Positions 38,001-50,399 of a stretch of 64,000 nt of DNA are shown here, piece by piece. The position numbers were made by a program, and so were the translations under genes. Below the pieces are notes generated by a model. The model did not search any database, had not been told where the DNA came from, and saw only the letters and a list, made by a program, of their open reading frames with translations. The stretch covers positions 62,001 to 126,000 of the forward strand of contig JAKJXP020000109.1 of the NCBI GenBank assembly GCA_022225965.2. The letters are read 5' to 3'. Each line of letters starts with the position of its first letter. The stretch's first letter is position 1. The stretch is from Diatrype stigma. Taxonomy: Eukaryota; Ascomycota; Sordariomycetes; Xylariales; Diatrypaceae.

Positions 38001-39016
38001 TTTTTATAAGGGTTTTTTTTTTACAAGTTAATGGTATAATTTTATGGCTTATAATTAAGGAATTTCTGGCTTATTTTCTTTGTTATAATAAATATAAATT
38101 CTTTAAATTCCTCGGATATTTTTTTAACGGATTTAATTTCTTGTTATTTAATAAATTGGCAATTTAATTAATAACGGCATAGCTGGTATAATTTTTACGA
38201 TAAAACTTAAAAAGAAACGTAATTTTATTGGGGCTATCGAAAAAATTAATAGGCTAATATATTTTTAACCATTAATGGAAAAAAATAATATTATATTTAT
38301 CGTTTATATTACTTAATTTAAAGTTTAAACGGAAAAAGTAATCCTTTTAATATCGGAAAATTAAGGCATTAATATAATATCGCCCGGCGTTTTTTATATA
38401 AATGGCGTCGAAAAATATTATTTTTTTAATTTTATTTCGTTTAAAAATAAGCAGCTTTTATTATCGGCATTTAGAAAATAATATAACCGATATAAAGCAA
38501 CCATTATTTAAAAACATTTTAATAAAATGCTCGAAATAGTTATAAATTAATATCATTTTAATTAAAGGTTTAAAGCCGGATTTAAATTTAAATTTTGCTT
38601 TTTTTTATATCCGGAAAGGTAAAAAAATAAAGCTGTTTTTATTTCTTATTATCGCTTTTATTAAGTTATTTATTTATTATTACCGAATCGTTATCGTTAA
38701 ATCGTTTTTTAACCGCAAAAAGTTTTACGAAAGAATTATTTATTGGCCATAAAATCTTATGCAATACGGAATGGAAGCCATTTAAAAATCCGAATCGGAA
38801 TTATTAAGTTCGGTTACGAAATGCGAATGATTGGATTTTTTAAGAGCAGCGTCGATTTTAAGTTTTTTTTCGCTATTTAAAGCCGGCGTATCGTTATTTC
38901 GTTTATGCTTAATAAAGGAAATTTTTTTCAATAAACTGGATAAGTTTTTATTTTTAATATTGTTTTTTATAAAATAAGCAAGAATATAATAATTATTACG
39001 ATTATATTTTTAATAC
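35085..39016 (-). pseudogene. Pol relic of element C (reverse transcriptase and downstream domains)
   Basis: On the minus strand near 37760-37520 the broken frame reads INLKASFNLIKIKKGNE, then FRCKYELFEYIIMPFGF and MIYIDN, matching the Gypsy RT blocks that normally read LDLRSAYN...KTAFRCRYG...VMPFGL and YLDD. The D-to-N changes and stops at former Trp/Gln codons are the expected G-to-A/C-to-T results of RIP. Downstream (lower coordinates) should be RNase H and integrase, too eroded for me to place. Confidence 0.75.
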
Positions 39017-39021
39017 GAAAC
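39017..39021. repeat. Target-site duplication GAAAC, left copy (element A)
   Basis: GAAAC precedes A; AAAAC follows it at 46535-46539. The single difference is G to A. Confidence 0.8.
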
Positions 39022-39172
39022 TGTTACGATACTAAATATATAGCCACCGGCCCGGCTTTACATTGCTATATATAAGGGGACGTTTCGTCCCTTTTAGCTT
39101 AAACCTTTCCTTCTTTCCTCGTATAACAACAACTATATTTCCTCGATCCTATATTTGTTTGCAGCCGTAACA
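39022..39172 (+). repeat. LTR of element A, left
   Basis: 151 bases; the differences from 46384-46534 that I checked over the first 80 bases are all transitions. Confidence 0.9.
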
Positions 39173-39199
39173 GTTTATTATACCTACCTTTTTTTATAG

Positions 39200-42100
39200 G
39201 TTTAATCCAGCTGTAAGCCCTAAAATCCGGACGATAAATTATAAGCGCCAAAAAATCGCGATGGCCTTATATCCAAATTAACCCCTTTTTATTACCGCTG
39301 CGGCTATGTTTTAAGAATTCGAATATTTAGCCCTTATTATTTAATATTTCCAAAGGAATTTCTAACCGATCTTGAATTTAATTATTATTAATTTAACAAT
39401 TAACCCTTTTTAGCATGCCATTTTAAACGAAATAAAACAACGCTTTAAAACGCTTATTTAGGAAAACGAGAAATTTTATCGTTAATTTAACGCAGCAATA
39501 AAGAAAAACGATTCCGAAACGATTCCGTAAATCCAGCAGCAACAATTCTCATTCCTATATATTTCTTAATTAAACCGTCCTATTAATTAAATATCTTTTT
39601 CGATTTTAAATCTTTTTCCGAACGCTATTTAATTAAGATTTTCTTTTTACTAGTTTTACCCTTAATTTATTCCGATAATTAATTAAACGCAAACCATTTA
39701 TTATATAAAATGCCTTAATGTTAAACCAATAGCGAAACTTAAAAGTAACGACTCATTAAAATTTAAGGAATTAAGCGATAACGATTTTAAAATATAAGAG
39801 AAATACGTTAATTAAAGGTTCCAAGTTTATTTAAAACTAGCCTTCGATTATTACGTATATATAACGGAAATAAATCGAATTATATATATAGCCCAATACT
39901 TAAATAATAAGGCATATATTTACGTTAAAAAACGAATCGATATAATTATTAAATACCTTAACGATTTCCAATAATAACCGGAAAAATAATAAGATTATAT
40001 CGACTTAATTACGTTTTTAAATATCTTATATATCGTTAAAAATATCCGAATAGCAATTCATAAAAGCTTTATAGTTTTTTAATAAGGCAATAAATCTTTC
40101 GGAAAATTTATAAGCCTATTTATTAAATACGTAAATTAAAGCTAACAACTTAACGCTATTTGCGTCGTAATATTACAAGCCAAAATTAACGGAACTTTAT
40201 AAAACGCATTCGTTTCGGTAATAAACCGGCTAATAAACGACGATGCCGTAAGATAAATTAACCTATACCGAAACCTATTTAATAACCTGAAAAATAAAGC
40301 CCTTATTAAAAAACAACAATAACCCCTTTAATTAACGCATATATCCGCATTTCTATTAATTTCTATACTAAAACCTATGCAGCTCGACGCGGCCAAAACG
40401 ATACGATTTTATAAGCTTTTTCCGTAAAAAAAAACCCAACGTTTTAATAATTACTTATGCCTATATTATAAAAAAACGGGTCATTTTTATAAGAATTGCC
40501 CCGAAAAAAGCCAAAAAAAAATAGCGAATCGCCGGAAAAAGCTTAGCCTTTAATAAAACTCGTAACTAAAAGCCCTTTTTAAAATATTTCGAAGCTATAA
40601 AAAATAAATTATATATATATTTAATAAGCCTTAATATATTATTTTCTTTCCTTATTAAAGTATTTCGTTTTAACGATAAACCAATTCCATTTTATGTTAT
40701 AATTAATAATAAATGCTTATTATATAGTTTTATTAATAATAATTTCGCGTATAATATTTATTTGCTTAGCCTTAATTTATTCGTTTTTAAAATGCTTTGC
40801 TTTATAAACGGTATCGTAACAGAAATAATTTCCAAATATAATATCGTAAATTATTAATTAGGACTTATTAAAAAATAAATCCTTTTATACCGATAACGCC
40901 TAAACGGCCTTAACGTTATATTGGAATTTTCTTAATTCCAGCATTATAATTCCAGCATTAATTAAAACCATAAAATATTCGCTATTAATAACAAAACATT
41001 CTTAAACCTAAATTCCTCCAATTCTTTCCCGACCCCAGCCCAATACCAAAACCTGGCCCAAAACCGAAATTAAATTAAGAATTACGCCTAAAACCAAACC
41101 AAAACCAAAAGCTATATCCGAAACCGGATCCAAACCATAAATTAGGCCATAAATCGATTCCGAACTTTAATACCTAAAACCCTTAAATCCGAGAAAATAC
41201 CCGTAACCTTTAAACCAATTCCGAACCATACCTAAACCGATATTAATTCCGTCGATATTCGGTTTTTTCGTATTACGAATTTTCTTATATTTTGCCGCAT
41301 AAACGACGTATTAATAAATAATATATCATTTTAACAATTTATCGTTATAACGAATACATTTCGTTTTTTAACCGTAACCAACTTAAAACCTTAAACATTA
41401 ATCGAAAACATTATAAACCAAATACCTAATATTTTCTTTCGAAATATTTTAATACAAAATAATACCTTAAATCCGAACGTAATACCGAAATAATTACGAA
41501 ACTTTTACGATTAAATAACGAAAATACCGTAGTTACGACGAATTTTAAACGAAAACATTTAAAAATACTTAAATAAAAAACCTCCGGCTACGATAAAAAA
41601 AATCCTAAAAAAACTTTTCCCAAAATATTATAACCTAATTAAAACCTTTTTCCCATATAAAGCCGAAACGTTATTTCCTTATTGCTTATATAATTATAAA
41701 ATACAACTACTTTTTAGCCAAACCTTTCCGTATAACCGATTCCGTCCGATATTTCTTAAAGAATTATTAGCAATTAAAAAATACATTAACGATTATTTCG
41801 AAAAGGGATTTATTTGGGCTAATACCTTTTTTATAACGGCACCGGTTTTGCTTGCAAAAAAACCCGAAAGCGAAATTCGTATTTACGTAAATTATAAGGA
41901 ACTTAATAACGTTATTATTAAAAATAAATATTTTATTCCGTTAATTCGAAAAACCCTAAATAACTTTTATTAAGCGAAGATTTATATTAAGCTCGATATT
42001 ATTACGGCGTTTAATCGATTCCGGATTGCCTCCGGAAACGAATAAAAAATAACGTTTATTATAAGGTTCGGTTTTTTCGAATGCTAAATGGCCAATTTCG

Positions 42101-44720
42101 GTATAACCGGCGTTCCGAATTCGTTTTAATATTATATTAACGATACTTTATTTAACTTATTAAACCGATACGTTATAATATATTTAAACGATATTTTAAT
42201 ATATAACAAATTTTAAAAAAAATACCAATAATACGTTCGAAAAATTTTTACTTACTTAACGAATGTTAGCTTTATAATAAATATCCGGAAATATAAATTT
42301 AACGTAACGAAAACGAAATATTTAAGACTTATTATATTAATAAACGGTATTTAAATAAATTAAAAAAAAATCGAATCAATTAGGAATTAAAAGCCGCTTA
42401 AAACGTTACGCGAATTATAACGATTCTTAAATTTTACAAACTTTTATCGTCGCTTTATTAAAAGCTTTTTAGCCTTAACCCGTTTCTTAACGGCTTTAAT
42501 AAACAGAAAAGAATGGCCAAAATACTTTCTAAACGCTGCAATAACGGCGTTTTAACGATTAAAAAACGCTTTTTGCGACGTACCTATATTTATATATTAC
42601 AACTTTAAGCGCCGTATTATTCTAAAAACAAACGCTTCCGATTAGGCATTAAAAAGGGTTTTTTTATAATACGATTTACGAAAGGATTTACGTCTTATCG
42701 TTTTTTTTTCGGTAAAACATAATTTAACGGAATACAATTACGAAATTTACAATAAAAAGCTTTTCGTTATAATTAAAACGTTCGAAAAATAACGCCCCGA
42801 ATTATAAGGTATCGAAAAACCGATCGAAATAATTACGAATTATAAAAACTTATAACATTTTATTATTATAAAGCTATTAAATTAATACTAAATCCGGTAA
42901 TTAAAATTTCTTAATAACTTTAAATTTTAAATTACTTATAAACCCGGCAATAAGGCGACCGTTTTAAATGCATTCTTTCGATTTTTCGGCGATAAGCCAA
43001 TAAATTATTACGACTTCAAAAACGAAAGAATAACTTATTAATACCGTACCTTATTACTTTTAAATCGCTGGGCACCTTTATAATTTTCCGCCTTAAACGT
43101 TAGTAAATTAATTAATACTTTAATTAACGAAGCTTATAACGCGTCGCTTTTAATATAAGACTTTCTTTAAGTTATAACGGATTTTTAATGCAAAAAGTTT
43201 AGCTAAAAAATTAAGAAACAAATAAAAATTATTAAAGCCGATTACGTAGCGATTTAAAAACGAATTTATATTAAAAATAAATTATTTATACCTTCGAATA
43301 AAACCCTTTATTTATAAATTCTTTACCGAATTTATAGCTTTGTATTAAAAAGTTATTTAAAACGAACGAAAACATACGACTTTTTCCGTTATACTTATTT
43401 TTGGCCGAAATTTTCCCGAAATATAATCGTTTTCGTTTAAGCTTATTACTTTTATAAGCAAATTAAAAATTTCCGCAGCTTAACTATTAAATTTCTTAAC
43501 CTTTTACCGGTTTCGTTTCGTTTTTGGTTCGATATTTCTATTAATTATATAAAACCATTTTTTCCTTATATTCGTAACGGCATTATATACGAATACGTTT
43601 TAATTATAATCGATAAATTAACGAAAATGCGCCATTATATATTCGTTTTCGATACGAAAGCTAAAACTTTTAAAAACGCCTTTATAACGCAAATCTATAA
43701 ATTTTACGAAACCCCTAATACGATTATATTTAATAAGGATATATAATTCGTTTTTACGTTTTAGAATAAACTTAATTACCGATTAGGCATTAATTTACGC
43801 CATTCGTTAATATATTACTTTAAATCCGATAAGCAAATAGAAATTATTAATAACGTTATGAAATAATATTTCCGCTTTTATTGCTCCTTTTATTAAAACG
43901 ATTAAATCGATTAATTTTTATTAACAGAATTTGCCGAAAACAATGCCGTTTTGGAAACAATTGGTATATTATTTTTTTTCGTTAATTACGGCTTTTATTT
44001 AGAAATAAATACCGAATCGAACCGCTTTATTATTGCCTTTAAAATATTAACCCGTTAATAAAAATTCCATAACGTTACGACCGTAATTAATAAAATCGAA
44101 AAAGTCCTAACAATAACTAGGTCCTTTATAACAAAATCCTAAAAACGCCAGGCTAAAAATATAAACCGATACCGAATTAATGCCGGCATATTCGAAATAA
44201 AAAACTGGATTTAGGTTAATATTAAGAATATTAAAACAAAACGACCTATAAAAAAATTAAATAATAAATAAATGGACTTTTTTTTTATTACGAAAACGTA
44301 TAAACGAATCGTAACCGTTTAAATACTTAATTATTTCCGAATTTTCCCCGTTTTTTATATCTTATTAATTTAACGGCACCAATAAGGCTTTTTCGGTTAG
44401 GAAGTTATTAACGAAAAACTAAACCGACGGGCCGAAAACGTTATAATACCGCAAAATAAAAAAACAAAAAGTAAGAAATGGTATTTTAATAAAATCCTTA
44501 ATTTTCGATATATACGAATAAAATTACAATACCGAATAAAATAATCGGTTCCGTATCGGCCTATTTAAAAACCGGCCCGGAATTTCCAAAAATGCAACGG
44601 TAATATAACAAACTTTTATAAAAAGAATTCCACCAAGCCGGGCCTTTTAAATTAATAAATATGGCCCGAAAAAACCGCGGCCGTAAATTATAATTAATAA
44701 AAACTATAAAATAAATAAAT
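39200..44720 (+). pseudogene. Gag-pol relic of element A
   Basis: A gag zinc knuckle is visible at 40458-40499: Cys-x2-Tyr-x4-His-x4-Cys, where the Tyr codon TAT stands at the second Cys position (TGT to TAT). The RT lies at about 41840-42210, with KKPESEIRIYVNYKELN, LDIITAFNRFRIASGNE and YLNDILIYN in place of YLDDILIYS. Integrase lies at about 43620-44020 (KMRHYIFVFDTK, then NTIIFNKDI, RLGINLRHS, AEFAENNAV). The post-integrase block with NIKTKRP and FRIFPVFYI lies at about 44200-44350. Stops interrupt all of it. The sequence is described as found and no intact protein is implied. Confidence 0.85.
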
Positions 44721-46127
44721 AAATAAAAAAGGGGTTTTTTATTTATATTGGCCCAAAAGGCTTAATAAGTTATAAGGCAATTTATATTAATAAAAAAAAA
44801 TAACAAAAAAAACCGCAACCAAAAAGCCGAAACTAAACTACGAAAGCCGAAATAAAACCGAAGCAATAACTAATTAATTACAAATTAACATTAAAATATT
44901 AATAAAACGTAACTTAATACATTATTATAAACAAAAGCCGGCGAAAAAAAAAACGGATTATCGCCTAATAAGCGGCAAGGTCGAACGAAAACGTCGCTAT
45001 ATCGTCGTTCGTTTAATTACGGCCAAATTTCGTAATTAGAATTTATTTTATTTCTTAATAAAAAACGCGCTTAATAATCGTTTAAATTTGCTAATTAGCA
45101 TTGCCGGAAATTAAACGCGGCTCGATAGCGACTTTTTAAATCGTTTAAGTATCGTCGTTTTATTATTTTTTCGTTAGCTAATTAAAAACGAAACGAATAC
45201 GAAACGGAATATTTACGTCGTAAACGCAAAAAACGGGATTTTGTATTTATATTAAAATACGATACGCGGTAATTTAAATAATATATATATTCGGAATTTA
45301 AACGTTTTACGGTTAATTTAATATTAATACGGCATTAAACGATTAAAAAATAAAACATATCCGCTTTTTTTTGGCGCCGGTTTTATCGATAATAATACGG
45401 TAAGCCTTTTCGGCCGTTTCAAAAACGACGTAAATACGAAATATAATCATAATAATAACAATCCGGATATTTTCCGGATAAATTCGAACGAACTTATTTT
45501 CGGAATTCAAAAGCGAACCATTATTATTATCGTCGTCGTTTTAAATAACGCCGAAAAAATAATCGGTTTAACGTAAAAGAATAAACAAATTCGCTTAATC
45601 GTTTTATATTTTAAACGACGCTTAAATATAAAATTATTAATAAATAAATCTTACGTTATTCGCAAAACGCTATTAAAATGTCGATTAAACTTACGAATTT
45701 GTAAAAATCCTTATAACCGGCGCATAAAAAATATATTACGTTTGCCGCATTCGTTTATTCGTACGCAAACGCCGGCATTTCGTCGTTAATCGGATCGAAA
45801 TGCTTTATAATATACCGAAAACATTTTATACATGGCAATTTTGCCAAAAAAGGCAAAACGAAAGCGATATAAGGGCGGAAGAATATAACGTCGACGCAAT
45901 AATAATGTCGATAAATAAATAAATAAACGAAAAATAAACGAAATAACAAAACGAACGCGGATATTAATCGATTAAAAAAAAAAGCAACGGAATAATTACG
46001 ATTCGACGAGCCTTAAAAAAAAACAAAATTACAAAAAAAAAAAAAAAAAAATTAACGTATTTATATTTTAAACGCAAGGCCTTATAATTAATAATTAAAT
46101 ATATAAATATATAACTATTATAATAAT

Positions 46128-46261
46128 ACGTTATTCGAAATAAGTATTTATTTTCGAATCCGGCTTGGCGTTCCGAATTAACAAAAAATACAGAACCAAA
46201 TAGCTTATTAAAATATACGCTATTCGGAATAAGTGTTTTTTTCCGGATTCGGCTTGGCGTT
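46128..46261. repeat. 45-base direct repeat, two copies 89 bases apart, inside element A
   Basis: 46128-46172 and 46217-46261 share CGGCTTGGCGTT at the end and match over 45 bases with mostly transition differences. They lie in the non-coding 3' part of A before the right LTR. Confidence 0.75.
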
Positions 46262-46383
46262 ATTAAATACATTTCGAATTAATATAAAATCATAATCAAA
46301 ACATTACCTTTCCGTTATTTAATAACCCAGAAAATTAATTTTAAAAAGTAATTAAAAATAATTACTTAAAAAAAGAAACCTAC

Positions 46384-46534
46384 TGTTACGGTATTAAATA
46401 TATAATTACCGGCCCGGCTTTATATCGTTATATATAAAGGGACGTTTCGTTCCTTTTAGCTTAAACCTTTTTTTTTCTTTTCGTATAATAATAATTATAT
46501 CTTTTTAATTTTATACTTACTTATAGCCGTAATA
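46384..46534 (+). repeat. LTR of element A, right
   Basis: 151 bases, partner of 39022-39172; followed by AAAAC. Confidence 0.9.
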
Positions 46535-46539
46535 AAAAC

Positions 46540-47883
46540 CTTATTTTTTTTGCGTTAATCGATATTTCTTTATTCGATATTTTTTAATACGGCTATAATA
46601 TTAAGCCATTTTTTGTTTTTAAGGTCGAATTTAGGTTTTGCCTTTAACTTTTATCGATTTTTAGGTTGGTTTTTTAAGGATCGATTTTGGCTAAAAATAA
46701 AACGAATTTCCTTGTTTTAATAATTTTGGCCCAATTTCGAATGTTCCGAAATCGAATCGGGCCTTTTTTTTCCCAACGAAATACCTGGATTAAATAACAT
46801 ATTTTCGTAAATTTATTTTATTTCTTAAATAGCCGCAAAGAAATTTTCGTTCGAATTAAATATTGCATTTTGCCGTAAATATATTAAGCGAATAATTTCG
46901 TCGGGCAGGATTTAAAAAATGTAGTTTTAAAATATAACTTTAAACCATTAAATTATTTCGTTAAGGTCGAAAAGTTCGGTAAAATATTAAACCGTATTTT
47001 TTTAATAAATAAGGCTTTTTATTTTTTTAACGTTTCGATACTTTTTTAAAAGATTCTTAAATCGTTTCGTAATGGTTATAACGTAATTATTTTAACAATT
47101 CGTTAATTCTATTCGTTTAATTTAGCTAAAACGTTATTAATATTAAGTTTAAGCTTTATTTATAAATAACGATTTAATTTAATTAATACAGTAATAATTT
47201 TAAGGAAAACGTTTCGTATATATTTTAAAATATGATTTCATTTTGACTTATTAAGATTTAAATTTAAATAAGTCTTTTTTATTATAAATTTAAGGCTTAT
47301 TAAATTAAATCGGATTAATTATAGCGAAAACGGAACGACCGAGTTTTTTTAAGGCCAAAATAAGTTTATTTTATTATTTTTTTAATTTAAGCTTATCCGG
47401 AAGTCGTCGTAAAAACCTTTGGAAAGGTTTTTTTCGAAGCGGCGGCGGTAGTTCTTTTTGGTCGTCCGATTTATTATTATTATTAAAATTAAAATTTAGG
47501 TCGCTTAATACGCTTAGGTTCCGAAAAAGCGGCAGTAATATTTTTCCGAATCCGTTTTCGCTAAACATAAAAGATAATTCTTTCGACGTATCGAATTATT
47601 AACGAACACTTTATGTCGTTTTTTTGGCCTAAATTATTTAAAGTATTTTATTAATAAAGAAGTTCTTAATTTTGGCTTTAAAATTGAAATATTTTAATAC
47701 GAAAACTTTAGTTTTTGAAATGCCAAAGATTCGAAATAAAAAGGATTAATTAACGAAACGATTAAAGAATAAACGCATTGCAATACGTTATTTAATTTGT
47801 TATAAAACAAAATTTATATCGATAACGACGTAAGGATTAAACCTAAGCTATCGTTAAAATTTTGCTAATGCGTTTTAAATATA
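46540..47883 (-). pseudogene. Interior of element C between the two insertions (gag/pol region)
   Basis: Resumes the outer element. One minus-strand frame stays open for 64 codons (47568-47374) and is rich in Asn, Lys and Pro (NFNFNNNNKSDDQKELPPP), the composition of a gag-type polyprotein; I cannot assign a domain. Confidence 0.55.
47879..47883. repeat. Target-site duplication ATATA, left copy (element B)
   Basis: ATATA precedes B and follows it at 57616-57620. An all-A/T site cannot be altered by RIP, so the two copies are still identical. Confidence 0.8.
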
Positions 47884-48077
47884 TGTAAGGCAGCGGAAAC
47901 AATTAAGTAAAGGTAAAAACGTAGTTTTATTATCTAGGCTTGAATGCGTTAGTCGCGTTTAGTGGAGAGGTTTATCTAGTCTAGTGGCTTATGCCATGTG
48001 GCATTGTGATTGCTCCTATTCTCCTAATTTAATGGCTTATGCCATGTGGCATTATGACTGCTCCTATTCTCCTAATA
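47884..48077 (-). repeat. LTR of element B, left, with 48-base tandem duplication
   Basis: Bases 47985-48032 and 48033-48077 are two copies of a unit starting TGGCTTATGCCATGTGGCAT. The right LTR has one copy. The unit contains a near-palindrome ATGCCATGTGGCAT. Confidence 0.88.
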
Positions 48078-49426
48078 ACGGCCCTCTTTTAAATGTATTA
48101 ACGTTCCGTTGACCTTGTTATAATGTAATTCGAACCAAAATCCTCGTGTTCTTTTTTTAGTCCTTCATTATGTCCTTCGTTATGCCATTACCGTGCCTTA
48201 TTCGTTTAACTTAATTATATAATAATGCTTTTTAAGCTTAAATGCGTTAATAATGTTCCATAATTTAAATGTATTAACTTTAAAAAACTAATAACTAAAA
48301 AAGGGTAATATATTAAATTAAAATAACCGGATAATATACCTTAGGAAATAACCGTTTATATTAACGTTATAATCGCGTATGTTACTTAATTGTATTTACG
48401 TTTTTTTTTCGTACTTAATAAAGACCATGGACTTTATTAAGGTTAGGATTAAAGTTAAGCCGATACTTATAATTGCTATAATAAAGGAACTTGTTAAATT
48501 GGTAATTATGCTGGTAACTATATTGGTAATTATATTAATAACTGTATTGGTAATTATATTAAAAAGTTTACCGGTAATTACGGGCTTACTAGTTGGTATG
48601 GGATCTTTAAAATGTCGACCTTAATGGATTCCAGGGTTATTTTGAATTCCGTTAAATGCTTGGTTTAAGCGATTTGTTTTTTAGCCATGCGTTCGTTTTT
48701 GCTATTAACGGTTTATATTATGTTTTTTAATTCTTTTAATTACATAATAAAGCTAAATAAAGTTATTCGCGTTGCGGTTATACCGTTTTTGGTATCGGTA
48801 ACGAATTTAATTAAGTTTGTAATTAAGGTTATAACTTTATTTATATTTATATAAGCTATTAATGGTATGGTTTTTGTTTAAGCCGGTATAAATATAAACA
48901 GTAATAATAATGCAAATATTTCGAATTTGGATATTAATTGGAATATGGCTTTTAGCGTTAAACTCTTGGTATTATTAAGCCATATAATCAGTTTTTTTTA
49001 ATGCTTACGCGCGCTTATTTTTTTCCAAAACATAGGTAGCTTCCGGAATTTGTTTGGGATTATTAACCACATAAGGCCGACGGCTTTAAGTATTTGCTTT
49101 AACTTAATGGATTAGATTTTGTAGCAAATACGGAACGCCTTAATTAAGGTCGATTAAAATAATATAACATTATTTAATTTATTAATATTAACTGTACCAT
49201 ATTATTTTAAAATAACATAAATATCTTTTAAAGTAATTATTATCGTTTTTTATATTATTTATTCGTTAAGGCGCATTTCGGGTTAAATAAGTTATAGCGC
49301 CTTAAAAATGTTTTCGAATATGCCAACCTTAAAGGAGGTATTAATTTTAAGTTGGCTTATAATAAAGGGTCCGATAGTATCCTTTTTAATGTTTTTTTTA
49401 TTAAGGCCAATTATTAATGTTTTATA

Positions 49427-49618
49427 TTATAATATCGATTCTTTTAACTTAATGAAATCTTTAAATTGCTTTGGCCAATGCTTATTTTTAACGATTAATA
49501 ACTGTTTTTTTGGATGGTTAAAATCTTTTTCGCCGTAATCGAAATTAGCGAATTCGTCGATATTAACGATTATATTTGTACCAGTAAATTCCAGTTTAAA
49601 AGAGATCGTATCGGGCAA
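49427..49618 (-). pseudogene. Unassigned open frame in the 3' part of element B
   Basis: A 63-codon minus-strand frame that has stayed open in heavily mutated DNA. It reads like ordinary protein (FKLEFTGTNIIVNIDEFANF then NHPKKQLLIVKNKHW). It continues past a stop toward about 49300. It lies downstream of the RT relic, where a standard Gypsy element would already have reached its 3' LTR. I do not recognise it. Confidence 0.4.
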
Positions 49619-50399
49619 TTAAAGTAATTAAGCCGTAAGGATGCCTTTAACTTTCTGTTTTCGTAATAACATGGTTAGTAATTAAATTATTTATTATCGA
49701 TCTTATATACCAAAAACTTAATTCTCGTATAAGTATTTTATGCTATATTTTTAATTATTTAGCTTACTGGATTATTTAGTAATAATTTATATAATCGGAT
49801 TAATTAGAGATATAATAAAAATAAAAAGTGCCTTTAATATAAACGAAAGCGCTTGCCAGTATAAACGGCGAGAAATAAATCTCGTACGGCCACGAAAACT
49901 TATTTCCCGTAATACGCGATTATAAAAAAAACGAATTTAAAAATTATAAGTAAAAAATAAAAATGCTCGAAATATTTTGGAATTTAGGTTAATTAAAAAA
50001 TAAAATTGCGATAATAAATAGGAATTACGGAATAGTTACGAAGTTATAGATTAAAAGGTATGGTTTTGTAATGGAAAGCCGTCCGGGTTTAATATAATAA
50101 GGCCGGTGCGGTATTTAAATAAATGCGCGTTTGCCTTATAATTTGCGCTGGAAAATGCTTATTGGTAATTGTATTTTTATATTTGTCGGTAATATCTTAT
50201 CGATTATCTTTTATTCCGAATCGTTTGGTTTGGGTATTTCTTTAATTTTTTCGTTAAAGCGTACGTTTTTAATTAATTTAAGGTCGTACTTAAAGTTTGT
50301 TTTATAGGCTTTATCGTATTTTTCGACCAATATTGAAGCATTTTGCATAAGCAATTTACGCGGGTACCATTTGTCATATTACGCGTTATATGTTTTTTA

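Larger units (their letters stand above)
39022..46534 (+). mobile_element. Nested Ty3/Gypsy retrotransposon A, RIP-mutated
   Basis: 7,513 bases between LTRs 39022-39172 and 46384-46534, each exactly 151 bases, starting TGTTACG and ending CGTAACA/CGTAATA. Plus orientation: gag zinc knuckle, RT, integrase and the post-integrase block follow in that order, and a purine tract (46368-46378) precedes the right LTR. The order RT before integrase is that of Ty3/Gypsy. Inserted into the interior of element C, with the duplication GAAAC/AAAAC. Confidence 0.92.

Noticed and set aside
45964..46272. 102-codon minus-strand open frame inside element A
   Set aside because: Runs against the orientation of A, is dominated by Phe, Ile and Tyr as expected from TA-rich sequence, and spans the 45-base repeat.
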